A stretch of 64,000 bases of DNA from CAVTQZ01 sp963737015 (GTDB lineage: Bacteria; Actinomycetota; Acidimicrobiia; Acidimicrobiales; UBA8190), in the NCBI GenBank assembly GCA_963737015.1, contig CAVTQZ010000002.1, positions 1 to 64,000 of the forward strand, read 5' to 3'. The translations under genes and the position numbers were made by a program. Positions 1-8,115 of this stretch are shown here, in pieces. The first letter of the stretch is position 1, and the number at the start of each line of letters is the position of its first letter. The notes below the pieces were generated by a model. That model saw only the letters and a program-made list of their open reading frames with translations, had not been told where the DNA came from and searched no databases.

Positions 1-63
1 AAGGGGGAATCGGGATCTCTTGCAGCCGTCGTCATCGCGCTGCCATCGGTCACCGAGCGGTGA

Positions 64-930
64 TCAGCCGAAGCGACCGTTCACATAATCCTCGGTGCGG
101 GAGTCTGCAGGAGAGCTGAAGAGTTTTGCGGTCGGACCTACTTCTATCAACTCTCCCGCCTTGTCTTCACCCATGAGGAGGAACGCGGAGTTGTCGGAGA
201 CACGCGTCGCCTGCTGCATGTTGTGAGTGACGATCACGATCGTGACTCGGTCCTTCAACTCGCCCATGAGCTCTTCGATCCGCTTTGTTGCGCTGGGATC
301 GAGAGACGATGTGGGCTCGTCCATGAGAAGAACCTCAGGCTCAACCGCCAGTGCCCGCGCGATGCAGAGGCGTTGCTGCTCGCCGCCCGACAGGGTGCTG
401 GCATGTGCTCGAAGTCGATCGCGCACACTGTCCCACAGCGCAGCGGCGATCAAGGCAGACTCGGCCGCCTCGTCAAGCAGAGACTTACGGCGAACCCCGT
501 TGAACTTCAGACCGGATACCACGTTCTCGTAGATGCTCATCGTCGGGAACGGGTTCGGACGCTGGAAGACCATGCCCACCCGGGACCGGAGCAGCATCGG
601 ACGCATGGTCGGCCCGTATATGTCGAGGCTTCCGAGCTTCACCTCACCCGTTACGCTTGCGCCTCGGGTCAGGTCGTGCATCCTGTTCAACGCACGCAAG
701 AGGGTGGTCTTCCCCGACCCCGACGGCCCGATCATCGCGGTGATGCAATTCATCGGTACATCGAACGACACATCTCGCACCGCCAGCTTGCCGGAAAATG
801 CGACGGAGACGTTGCGCAGTGTCATGACGGGAGCGATAGAGACGCCCTCGGTGGCGGCGATAGACGCCGTGACCGATTGAACCGCTTCTGCGACGGTGCT
901 CGGATCGGCGGTGGTCGTCGGTTCAGTCAT
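64..930 (-). CDS. pstB: Phosphate ABC transporter ATPase PstB
   Basis: Cytoplasmic ATPase of the high-affinity phosphate importer PstSCAB. Of its 288 residues the ABC domain begins near residue 36. Walker A GPSGSGKTT is at 68-76, the Q-loop glutamine near 123, the signature LSGGEQQ at 180-186 and Walker B LLMDEPTSS near 201-209. The first 35 residues are an extra, probably disordered, stretch; a later start is possible, but the ATG at 930 overlaps the pstA stop by 8 bases, which suits translational coupling. It is the last gene of a pstS-C-A-B order read leftward. Confidence 0.96.
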   Translation of the reverse strand: MTEPTTTADPSTVAEAVQSVTASIAATEGVSIAPVMTLRNVSVAFSGKLAVRDVSFDVPMNCITAMIGPSGSGKTTLLRALNRMHDLTRGASVTGEVKLGSLDIYGPTMRPMLLRSRVGMVFQRPNPFPTMSIYENVVSGLKFNGVRRKSLLDEAAESALIAAALWDSVRDRLRAHASTLSGGEQQRLCIARALAVEPEVLLMDEPTSSLDPSATKRIEELMGELKDRVTIVIVTHNMQQATRVSDNSAFLLMGEDKAGELIEVGPTAKLFSSPADSRTEDYVNGRFG

Positions 931-1840
931 TCCTCACTCTCCTGATTCTGGCCGCCACCAACCTGCTGCCGAGACTCAGCACCAGGACGGCGACCACCAG
1001 GAAGAGGGCGCTGCCCCAAGCGAGCTTCACGAGGTCCGGGTATGCCTGTATGCCGTTCTGATACACAACGAGCGGAATCGCGTTCATCGGCTTGAGTGGC
1101 GACCATTGCATGTACTGGCTGCCGATCGCGGTGAACAACAGAGGCGCCGTCTCACCAGCGCCGCGCGCCACGGCCAGGATCACACCTGTGATCAATCCTG
1201 GAAGTGCGGCCGGGAGAACTACTCGCATCGCGACCGTTGCCTTTCGAGCACCGAGCGCAAGGCCGGCCTCCGACAGCACGTGCGGCACACCGCGGATGGC
1301 GGTCTCGCTCGCCCGAATGATCACGGGGAGCATCAGGATCCCGATTGCGAAGCTGGCGGCTACGCCGGAGAAGTGACCGAGGCTGCCGGGGTGCCGAAGC
1401 ACGAGGGCGACGTAGGCGAAGATCGCCACGACGATCGACGGGACTCCCGACATCACGTCGGCCGCGAGGCGCAGGGTCCCGGCGATTCGTCCATCCGATT
1501 GAGCGAGGAAGAGCCCCATGGCGATGCCGAACGGGATCGCCACCGCCGCGGCGATGGCGTCTATCAAGAATGAGCCCACGATGGCGTTCGAGATCCCTCC
1601 CCCGGATATCCCGGCCGGCGTGGGTAGGTGCGAGAAGAAGGCCCAGTTCCAAGCGGAGGCCCCTCGGATCACGACATAGACGACAAGCGCAACCAAAGGG
1701 GCCAAGGCGACTATGAGGGCGCCCCTGCAGAAGAAGAGAGCCGCCCGCGAAAGAAGCTGCCTCCGCTCTGCGGTCTTATGCGCGATCTGCTGTATCTCGG
1801 CCCGGCGGGCGAGGACCGGATCGACTGCCATCACCGTCAT
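923..1840 (-). CDS. pstA: Phosphate ABC transporter permease PstA
   Basis: Inner-membrane permease of the phosphate importer, 305 residues, with several hydrophobic segments and the ABC-permease EAA loop (EAGLALGARKATVAMRVVLP). I place the start at the ATG at 1838-1840, which forms an ATGA overlap with the pstC stop. The reading frame stays open far upstream, but that part is antisense-like sequence inside pstC and is not real. Its stop overlaps the pstB start, so pstC, pstA and pstB are translationally chained. Confidence 0.95.
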   Translation of the reverse strand: MTVMAVDPVLARRAEIQQIAHKTAERRQLLSRAALFFCRGALIVALAPLVALVVYVVIRGASAWNWAFFSHLPTPAGISGGGISNAIVGSFLIDAIAAAVAIPFGIAMGLFLAQSDGRIAGTLRLAADVMSGVPSIVVAIFAYVALVLRHPGSLGHFSGVAASFAIGILMLPVIIRASETAIRGVPHVLSEAGLALGARKATVAMRVVLPAALPGLITGVILAVARGAGETAPLLFTAIGSQYMQWSPLKPMNAIPLVVYQNGIQAYPDLVKLAWGSALFLVVAVLVLSLGSRLVAARIRRVRND

Positions 1841-2820
1841 AGGACCCCGACCCCGATGGCTCGCTGGCGACCAACCGACCGCACGGCGAGTCTGGCCGCC
1901 AGGTTGACCAGCACCGATACCGCCAACAAGAGAACTCCCACAGCGATCAACGATGCGAGGTGGTAGGGCTCTGTAGCCTCGGTGAACTCGTTTGCGATCA
2001 CCGATGCCATGGTGGCTCCCGTTGAAAAAAGAGAATGGGCGAGCGCGGGCGTGTTGCCTATGACCATCGTCACTGCGATCGTCTCGCCGAGCGCCCGCCC
2101 TGTGGCCAAGGTGGTTGCCCCGACGATGCCCGAACGCGCGCCCGGGACGACCACCTTGCGCATCACCTGCCACCGCGTCGCTCCGAGGGCGAAAGCTGCC
2201 TCGATCTCTGTCTCCGGGACCGCCAAAAGGACATCTCGTGAGATGGCCGTCATCGTCGGCAGGACCATGATCGCGAGGATCACACCGGCGAGCAGGATCC
2301 CGGTACCTATCTGGGAGCCGTTGAAAGGGAAATGTCCTCCCGTTATGTGCGCGAGAGCCGGCTCTATGTACTGGCGCATCCAAGGTCCCAGCACCAGGAG
2401 GCCCCACAACCCGTAGACGACGCTCGGCACCGCGGCGAGAAGCTCGACGGCCGAACCGAGCGGCATCCGGAGGGCGCGGGGGATGCCGAAGGCCAACGCC
2501 AGGGCACAGCCGAGGCCGATCGGGATCGCCAGGAGCATGGCGATGAAGGTGGTCTCCAGCGTTCCCACGATGAAGGCCAGGGCCCCGAAGTGCGCGTGGA
2601 CGGGGTCCCACTTCGTGGTGGTCAGGAAAGACAGGCCGAAGTGGCCGAATGCCGATCTCGACTGGATGACCGTCGAGGTCACGAAGGCCAACAACAAGAC
2701 GGCGAACAGCGCCGCCACCGCCCCCAGGACGCCTCTGTACGCACCGTCAGGGACTTCCAGGAGGCGATGGATCCCCCTGGAAGTCAACTGGCGAGACTGC
2801 ACCGCGGTCGGCAGCGACAC
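1837..2820 (-). CDS. pstC: Phosphate ABC transporter permease PstC
   Basis: Second membrane subunit of the phosphate importer, 327 residues. A first membrane segment is near residues 31-52, followed by a periplasmic part and a transport core with the EAA loop (EAAFALGATRWQVMRKVVVPG). This loop docks PstB. It lies 44 bases downstream of pstS, so it is probably transcribed from the same phosphate-responsive promoter. Length and order are normal for the family. Confidence 0.95.
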   Translation of the reverse strand: MSLPTAVQSRQLTSRGIHRLLEVPDGAYRGVLGAVAALFAVLLLAFVTSTVIQSRSAFGHFGLSFLTTTKWDPVHAHFGALAFIVGTLETTFIAMLLAIPIGLGCALALAFGIPRALRMPLGSAVELLAAVPSVVYGLWGLLVLGPWMRQYIEPALAHITGGHFPFNGSQIGTGILLAGVILAIMVLPTMTAISRDVLLAVPETEIEAAFALGATRWQVMRKVVVPGARSGIVGATTLATGRALGETIAVTMVIGNTPALAHSLFSTGATMASVIANEFTEATEPYHLASLIAVGVLLLAVSVLVNLAARLAVRSVGRQRAIGVGVL

Positions 2821-2864
2821 TTATGAGGTCTTGGTGAGAAGCGGTGTCGTGCCGGCAGGCCCTG

Positions 2865-3998
2865 TCACCTGAAGGAGGGTTGTGCCGCGAGCTGCTGGAT
2901 GTTGGCGGGCAGCGGCACGTAGTCGAGCGACTTCGCTTGTGCCTGCCCTGCGTGGGTGAGCCAATCGAGTACATGCACCAGAGTCGATCCGAGCGCCTGG
3001 TTCTTCTGAAGCTCGTAGACCAATGTCCAGCTGTAGCCGGAGATGGGGTAACTCGTCGCACCACCTTCGTTAACGATGGAGAAGTCCACCGCTGTTATGT
3101 CAGGCTTCTGGGCGGCGTCTGCCGCCACCGACGACAACGATGGGGAGACAAAGTCACCTGCCGCGTTCTGGATCTTGGCGAAGGTGAAGTTGTTCTGAAT
3201 GGCGTAGGCGAGCTCGACGTACCCGATGGTGTACGGAGTCGTGTGGATGAATCCGGCGACTCCTTCATTCCCCTTCTCGCCGACCCCGACCGGCCAGCTC
3301 ACCGACTTGCCCGTTCCGGGTCCCGTCGCCCAGGCGGACGACACGGTGGAGAGGTAGTTCGTGAAGATATAGGTGGTGCCGCTTCCGTCGGAGCGGTAGA
3401 CGGTCTGGATCTGATTGCTCGGAAGGCTGACTCCGGGGTTCAAGCTCTTGATCGCCGGATCGTTCCAAGTTTTTATGGTCCCGAGGAAGATCTCGGCGAG
3501 CACCTTCGGGGTTAGCTTGAGGCCGGATCTGACACCGGGCACGTTGTACGAGATCGACACACCTCCGAGGGCTACGGGGACCTGGAGGACCTGACCGCCG
3601 GTCGCCTTGGAGATGTCGACGGGCGACATCGGGACGTCGGACGCCCCGAAGTTCACGGTCTGAGCCTGGAATTGCTGGATGCCGCCCCCGGACCCGATCG
3701 AGGCGTAGTTGACCGTGACGCCCGAGTTCTGCTGGTTGTAGGCATAGAAGGCCTTAGTGAAGAAGGGTTGGTCGAAGGTGGAACCTGCGCCCGTCAATGT
3801 TCCGGCCGGGGCGCGCAGGTCCGCCTGGGCGTACGGATCGGAAGAAGAGGCGGCCGTGCTCGCCTGCGTCGACGATGTCGAGCCCGACGGACTCGAGCTA
3901 CATGCAGCCAGGAAGACGCCCAGTGCAGCTAGAGCTAAAGGAACGATCCTCGTTGCTCGGCGGGCGCGCCGATCAGGGCTTGAGAAGGCTGAACTCAC
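2865..3998 (-). CDS. pstS: Phosphate-binding lipoprotein PstS
   Basis: Extracytoplasmic phosphate receptor of the Pst importer, 377 residues. It has a lipoprotein signal: basic N-terminus, hydrophobic run at 18-31 and lipobox LAAC with Cys33 as the lipidation site. A Ser/Thr-rich tether follows, then the solute-binding fold with the family motif GAGSTFDQPFF and the phosphate-loop region GSGGG. The start is GTG with a GGAGG ribosome site 10 bases upstream. First gene of the pst operon. Confidence 0.96.
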   Translation of the reverse strand: MSSAFSSPDRRARRATRIVPLALAALGVFLAACSSSPSGSTSSTQASTAASSSDPYAQADLRAPAGTLTGAGSTFDQPFFTKAFYAYNQQNSGVTVNYASIGSGGGIQQFQAQTVNFGASDVPMSPVDISKATGGQVLQVPVALGGVSISYNVPGVRSGLKLTPKVLAEIFLGTIKTWNDPAIKSLNPGVSLPSNQIQTVYRSDGSGTTYIFTNYLSTVSSAWATGPGTGKSVSWPVGVGEKGNEGVAGFIHTTPYTIGYVELAYAIQNNFTFAKIQNAAGDFVSPSLSSVAADAAQKPDITAVDFSIVNEGGATSYPISGYSWTLVYELQKNQALGSTLVHVLDWLTHAGQAQAKSLDYVPLPANIQQLAAQPSFR

Positions 3999-4058
3999 AG
4001 GGGATGTACCTCCGCTCGTGTCGTGGAACGCCGGGTCCCGGTGTCCATCGCGGGTGAA

Positions 4059-4089
4059 GTTAACGACGGAAGGTAAACGGACCGTGAAC
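4059..4089 (-). promoter_or_regulatory. PHO-box-like direct repeats upstream of pstS
   Basis: On the minus strand GTTCAC (4089-4084) and GTTTAC (4078-4073) lie exactly 11 bases apart, and a third half-like GTTAAC follows at 4064-4059. Eleven-base spaced GTTCAC-like direct repeats are the known binding pattern of actinobacterial PhoP/RegX3-type regulators. The site is 60-90 bases before the pstS start, a suitable place for phosphate-starvation activation. Confidence 0.6.
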
Positions 4090-4136
4090 GAGTGGCGACA
4101 GGATGGTGATCGTTGAGTGAAATGCAGTTAGCCCGG

Positions 4137-5174
4137 TCAGCTCTCCACGACGTCGCCGAGGAGGTCCACCTGTACCCCCTCGGAACGCAACCAGGCCAGT
4201 GCCTCCTCCACCTTCGCCGCCTCGCCACCCAACTCGCAGACGACCCAACCCTCGTGCTGCGAAACGTTCGCGCGCCGGATGTTCGGCTCGACCGAGTGGT
4301 CACGAACGAGGCGCGCGATGAGTGGCTGTCGCACGAGGTCCTCGGGAAACGTGAGCTTGACCCGTACCTCTATCAAATTGGCGCGCCCGTTCAAGTTGCC
4401 CGACCGGAACCCCTCGAGATCGAGCGTGACGTAGTCGTACCCGGCCCCGCGCACGGCGGCCACGACCTCCTCGCGGCAGCTCACCACCCGTTCGAGATCC
4501 GTGAGCTCCACCTCGAGGCGCGCGAGCTCGCCGTAATGGCGCACCCGCACCTGTCGGAAACCGAGCGCGCGCAGAGCGGATTCGGCACGCGCAACCTGCG
4601 AGAGCCGCCCGAGGGTGACGGGCGTTCCGTAGGGGATGCGCGACGCGAGACACGCTGCGGCCGGCTTGTCCCAGGTCCGGAGCCCCAGCCGGCGTGACGC
4701 TTCGCGGACGTCGGACTTCGTGATCCCGGCGCGCACCAGCGGGAACTGCGCGCCGCGCTCGGAGGCGGCTTGTTGCCCCGGGCGCAGGTCGCCGAGGTCG
4801 TCGAGGTTGACGCCGAGGACGACGGTGGCCTCCTCTTTCTCGGAGAGCGGGAGAAGGGCCTCCATGAGGCTCGATTTGCAGTGAAAACAACGGTCGCTGC
4901 CGTTCGAGACGTACCGCTCGTCCTCGAGCTCCGAGGTCTCGACCGTGGTCCAGCGGAGCCCCCACTCCGAGGCCAGAGCCCGGCAGTCGTCGAGCTCCTC
5001 GGGTGCCAGCGAGGCCGACACCGCTGTGGCACACAGCGCCTTTTTCCCGAGCGTCTCGGTGGCACACCACGCAAGCAGCGCCGAATCGGCCCCGCCGCTG
5101 AAGGCCACGACGACGTTGCCCAGTCGCGAGATGTCCGAGTGGAGCCCGTCCAGCTTCTCCTCGAGCGTCACCAT
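4137..5174 (-). CDS. larE: LarE-type sulfur transferase with C-terminal NIL domain
   Basis: Member of the LarE family of ATP-dependent PP-loop sulfur-insertion enzymes, which give up a cysteine sulfur to make the nickel-pincer cofactor of lactate racemase-like enzymes. Of 345 residues, the PP-loop SGGADS is at 26-31, a CFHC pair at 96-99, and the sacrificial-type cysteine in PAAACLASR at residue 175, matching the known LarE position. Residues about 268-341 do not belong to LarE; they read as a NIL domain (RVKLTFPEDLVRQPLIARLV start, GVQVDLL end), known from MetN and some ferredoxin fusions. No larA, larB or larC is visible here, so its client may differ. Confidence 0.85.
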   Translation of the reverse strand: MVTLEEKLDGLHSDISRLGNVVVAFSGGADSALLAWCATETLGKKALCATAVSASLAPEELDDCRALASEWGLRWTTVETSELEDERYVSNGSDRCFHCKSSLMEALLPLSEKEEATVVLGVNLDDLGDLRPGQQAASERGAQFPLVRAGITKSDVREASRRLGLRTWDKPAAACLASRIPYGTPVTLGRLSQVARAESALRALGFRQVRVRHYGELARLEVELTDLERVVSCREEVVAAVRGAGYDYVTLDLEGFRSGNLNGRANLIEVRVKLTFPEDLVRQPLIARLVRDHSVEPNIRRANVSQHEGWVVCELGGEAAKVEEALAWLRSEGVQVDLLGDVVES

Positions 5175-5182
5175 GCCTTGGC

Positions 5183-5209
5183 CCTTATGGAACTATTAGT
5201 TACATAAGG
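5183..5209. promoter_or_regulatory. 27-bp AT-rich palindrome before larE (operator-like)
   Basis: Arms CCTTATG (5183-5189) and CATAAGG (5203-5209) enclose AACTA (5191-5195), T, TAGTT (5197-5201). Only positions 5190 and 5202 break the symmetry around 5196. It sits between the hemQ stop and the larE start codon, 8 bases from the latter, and is strikingly AT-rich for this genome. It looks like a repressor operator for larE; a hemQ terminator is less likely because no T-run follows. I cannot name the regulator. Confidence 0.5.
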
Positions 5210-5233
5210 CGGCCAGAGGCTCACGGCCACGCC

Positions 5234-5938
5234 CTAGAAAGACGTGGTGGCATCGAGGACTTCCTCGACGTCGGCGACCATGCCCGTCCAGAACGGCCCG
5301 AACTCGGCGTAACGCGCGGAGGCCTCGTCGAACCTCATCTGGTACACGCAGTCCTTCAGGTCGTCGGGGTGGCCACCGAAGAGGGTGACCCCCCACTCGA
5401 AGTCGTCCAGACCGGCCGACCCGGTGATGAGCTGGAGGACGCGCCCGCGGAACTTCCTACCGACCGCGCCGTGACCGAGCATCAGCTCTTTGCGCTCGTC
5501 GAATGCGAGCCGGTACCAGTTCTCGGAATCCCCCCTCTTCTTCGACATCGGGTAGAAGCAGAAAGCGGGCTTTGAATCGGGAGGGAGCTTCGGGTACAGC
5601 CGGGCCTGCTTCATCTCGTCGGGGAGCCCTTCGGCGTACTCCGAGAGCTCGGTGACTGACACGTAGGAGGAGGCGGCTTCCAACCCTGCGAGGCGAAGCG
5701 CGGTCTGAAGGCCTCGCAGCCGCCAGAGGTCCTTCCCGAGCGCCATCACCCCGACGTCCGCCTTGTGCCCGAGAAGAGCCACGGTGACGACCTGGTCGCC
5801 TGCGGCCGTGGCGGCCTTCACCGCCCGGACCACCCCTTCGACGTCGGTCGAGGGCCCCACCCTGCAGAAGAGATGCAGGACCGCGAGGCCCGTCGTGGGC
5901 CCAACCTCGGAGCTCGCGGCACGGTCCTTTTCTGTCAC
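5234..5938 (-). CDS. hemQ: Coproheme decarboxylase HemQ (chlorite dismutase family)
   Basis: HemQ oxidatively decarboxylates coproheme to heme b in the coproporphyrin-dependent route of Gram-positive bacteria. The 234-residue protein has the FYPMSKKR motif with the probable catalytic Tyr129, and the proximal-heme histidine motif GHGAVGRK with His156. Length fits. The start is GTG at 5938; the nearest GAGG is only two bases from it, so GGAAGA further upstream may be the ribosome site. No other heme genes lie in the window. Confidence 0.88.
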   Translation of the reverse strand: MTEKDRAASSEVGPTTGLAVLHLFCRVGPSTDVEGVVRAVKAATAAGDQVVTVALLGHKADVGVMALGKDLWRLRGLQTALRLAGLEAASSYVSVTELSEYAEGLPDEMKQARLYPKLPPDSKPAFCFYPMSKKRGDSENWYRLAFDERKELMLGHGAVGRKFRGRVLQLITGSAGLDDFEWGVTLFGGHPDDLKDCVYQMRFDEASARYAEFGPFWTGMVADVEEVLDATTSF

Positions 5939-5977
5939 GTCCTCAAGTCTTCCAATTTTGCGGCCAGAGCGCGAAAC

Positions 5978-6003
5978 GAGGGGCGCCCAAGTGGACGCCC
6001 CTC
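5978..6003 (-). terminator. Hairpin downstream of groEL
   Basis: GAGGGGCG (5978-5985) and CGCCCCTC (5996-6003) form a perfect 8-bp stem with a 10-base loop, about 50 bases after the groEL stop. There is no clear U-tract (only GTTTCG follows on the minus strand), so it is a probable but weak intrinsic terminator or an mRNA-end stabiliser. Confidence 0.45.
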
Positions 6004-6050
6004 TGTTCCTGAACTGAATCGTCGGCCGAACGACCGACAGGTCCCTTCGA

Positions 6051-7676
6051 TCAGTAGTCGTCCATTCCCCCGCCGGGCATCGCGGGAGCGGCCTCCTTCT
6101 CGGGCTTGTCGACGATGACCGCCTCCGTCGTGAGGAAGAGTGCGGCGATCGAGGCCGCGTTCTGCAGGGCAGAGCGCGTCACCTTGGCTGCGTCGATCAC
6201 ACCGGCGTCGAAGAGGTCCTCGTACTCCCCGGTGGCCGCGTTCAGCCCCTCGGTCGGCTTCGAGAGCGAGCGCACCTTCTCCACGATCACGCCACCTTCG
6301 AGGCCGGCGTTCACCGCGATCTGCTTGAGCGGCTCCTCGATGGCCCGCGCAACCAGGCGACAGCCGGTCGCCTCGTCGCCCTCGAGCTTCTCGGAACGGT
6401 CGAGGATGTTCTGCTGCGCACGAAGCAGCGCGACCCCACCGCCAGGCACGACGCCCTCTTCGATGGCAGCCTTCGTGGTGGAGACAGCGTCCTCGATTCG
6501 GTGCTTCTTCTCCTTGAGCTCCACCTCGGTGGCGGCACCCACCTTGATAACGGCCACACCGCCCGACAGCTTGGCGAGACGCTCCTGGAGCTTCTCGCGG
6601 TCGTAGTCGGAGTCGGTGTTCTCGATCTCGGCCTTGATCTGGTTGATGCGGCCCTTGATGTCGGACTCGGTCCCCGCACCCTCGACGACCGTCGTCTCGT
6701 CCTTGGTGACCACGACCTTGCGGGCCCTTCCGAGCAGATCGAGCCCGACGTTCTCGAGCTTGAGGCCGACCTCCTCGGTGACGACCTGGCCACCGGTCAG
6801 GATCGCCATGTCCTGGAGCATGGCCTTGCGGCGCTCGCCGAAGCCGGGGGCCTTCACGGCTACCGACTTGAAGGTGCCGCGGATCTTGTTCACGACGAGG
6901 GTCGCAAGAGCCTCGCCTTCTACATCCTCGGCGATGATCACGAGCGCCTTGCCCGACTGCATGACCTTCTCGAGCACGGGGAGCAGGTCCCTTACCGCCG
7001 AGATCTTGTTCCCGACGAGCAGGACGTATGGCTCCTCGAGCACGGCCTCCATGCGCTCGGGGTCGGTGACGAAGTACGGCGAGATGTAGCCCTTGTCGAA
7101 GCGCATGCCTTCCACTAGGTCCATCTCCATGCCGAAGGTCTGCGACTCCTCGACGGTGATGACTCCGTCCTTGCCGACCTTGTCGATCGCCTCCGAGATC
7201 ATCTCACCGATCTCCGGGTCCGCAGCCGATATGGCGGCGACCTGTGCGATCTGGGATTTCGTCTCTGTCTCGCGCGAGATGGACTTGAGCGATTCGACAG
7301 CCGTCTCGACGCCGGCTTCGATCCCCTTCTTGAGCGACATCGGGTTCGCTCCCGCGGCGACATTGCGCAGTCCTTCGTGCACCATCGCCCACGCGAGGAC
7401 CGTGGCCGTCGTGGTGCCGTCGCCGGCTACGTCGTCGGTCTTCTTAGCGACTTCCTTTACGAGCTCTGCGCCCACCCTCTCCCATGGGTCCTCGAGCTCG
7501 ATCTCCTTGGCGATCGAGACACCGTCGTTCGTGATGGTGGGCGCTCCCCACTTCTTCTCGAGAACGACGTTTCGCCCCCTCGGTCCAAGGGTCACGCGTA
7601 CGGCATCGGAAAGCTTGTTCATGCCGTTCTCGAGCGCCCGGCGGGCTTCCTCGTCGAAGGCGATCAGCTTGGGCAT
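6051..7676 (-). CDS. groEL: Chaperonin GroEL (60 kDa)
   Basis: ATP-dependent protein-folding chamber subunit, 541 residues, with typical motifs GPRGRNVVLEKKWGAP near the N-terminus and VAGDGTTTATVLA near residue 85. The start is the ATG at 7674-7676 (MPKLIAFDEEAR), preceded by GAGAAAG; the upstream in-frame arginine-rich extension overlaps the regulatory region and is rejected. The tail ends PGGGMDDY instead of a long GGM repeat. No groES precedes it, so this is likely the solitary groEL copy of actinobacteria with a groESL operon elsewhere. Confidence 0.96.
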   Translation of the reverse strand: MPKLIAFDEEARRALENGMNKLSDAVRVTLGPRGRNVVLEKKWGAPTITNDGVSIAKEIELEDPWERVGAELVKEVAKKTDDVAGDGTTTATVLAWAMVHEGLRNVAAGANPMSLKKGIEAGVETAVESLKSISRETETKSQIAQVAAISAADPEIGEMISEAIDKVGKDGVITVEESQTFGMEMDLVEGMRFDKGYISPYFVTDPERMEAVLEEPYVLLVGNKISAVRDLLPVLEKVMQSGKALVIIAEDVEGEALATLVVNKIRGTFKSVAVKAPGFGERRKAMLQDMAILTGGQVVTEEVGLKLENVGLDLLGRARKVVVTKDETTVVEGAGTESDIKGRINQIKAEIENTDSDYDREKLQERLAKLSGGVAVIKVGAATEVELKEKKHRIEDAVSTTKAAIEEGVVPGGGVALLRAQQNILDRSEKLEGDEATGCRLVARAIEEPLKQIAVNAGLEGGVIVEKVRSLSKPTEGLNAATGEYEDLFDAGVIDAAKVTRSALQNAASIAALFLTTEAVIVDKPEKEAAPAMPGGGMDDY

Positions 7677-7767
7677 CTTTCTCAGTTCCTCCGTGGGTCT
7701 CGCTGTTGTCCGGCGGCGGCGGCGGGGCCGAGCCATCCGACCGACGCTCGGCGCCCTTGCGGCTCCG

Positions 7768-7794
7768 TTAGCACTCTAGCGCTTCGAGTGCTAA
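7768..7794. promoter_or_regulatory. CIRCE operator (HrcA site) upstream of groEL
   Basis: Perfect TTAGCACTC-N9-GAGTGCTAA inverted repeat, 9+9+9 bases, centred about 100 bases before the groEL start. This is the established binding site of the heat-shock repressor HrcA and predicts HrcA-controlled, heat-inducible groEL transcription on the minus strand. Confidence 0.95.
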
Positions 7795-7839
7795 CAGCAA
7801 ACCACGACCCGGGGCCGGGTGCAACACCCGGGCGGGGCT

Positions 7840-8115
7840 TCAGCCGCCGGCGACCGCCGGGACGATCGAGAGGGTCTGCCCATCGCTGACCGGGGTTTCG
7901 AGACCCTGGAGGAAGCGGACGTCCTCGTCCGCCAGGAACACGTTGACGAACCTGCGCAGGGAGCCGTCGGAGTCGAAGAGTCGCTCTGCGAATCCCTTGT
8001 GCGCAGCGTCGAGCGCCTTCAGGACCTCGCCGACGGTCGAACCCTCGAGTGCCACTTCGCCGGCACCACCGGTCAGCGTGCGCAGCTGCGCGGGAACCCG
8101 CACCGAGACGCTCAC
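7840..8115 (-). CDS. cysO: CysO-like sulfur carrier protein (MoaD/ThiS family)
   Basis: Small ubiquitin-like sulfur carrier, 91 residues, ending in the diagnostic VAGG whose terminal glycine is converted to a thiocarboxylate. Internal FVNVFLADEDVRF and SIVPAVAGG closely resemble mycobacterial CysO, which donates sulfide for cysteine synthesis. The start is GTG at 8115, forming a GTGA overlap with the thrC stop, so thrC and this gene are translationally coupled. No CysM or Mec peptidase gene is nearby, so whether it serves cysteine synthesis or another enzyme is open. Confidence 0.85.
   Translation of the reverse strand: MSVSVRVPAQLRTLTGGAGEVALEGSTVGEVLKALDAAHKGFAERLFDSDGSLRRFVNVFLADEDVRFLQGLETPVSDGQTLSIVPAVAGG

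Noticed and set aside
1..53. Possible start of a further minus-strand gene (GTG at 53 or ATG at 35), for example phoU
   Set aside because: Only about 15 codons are in the window and they match no phoU start that I recognise.
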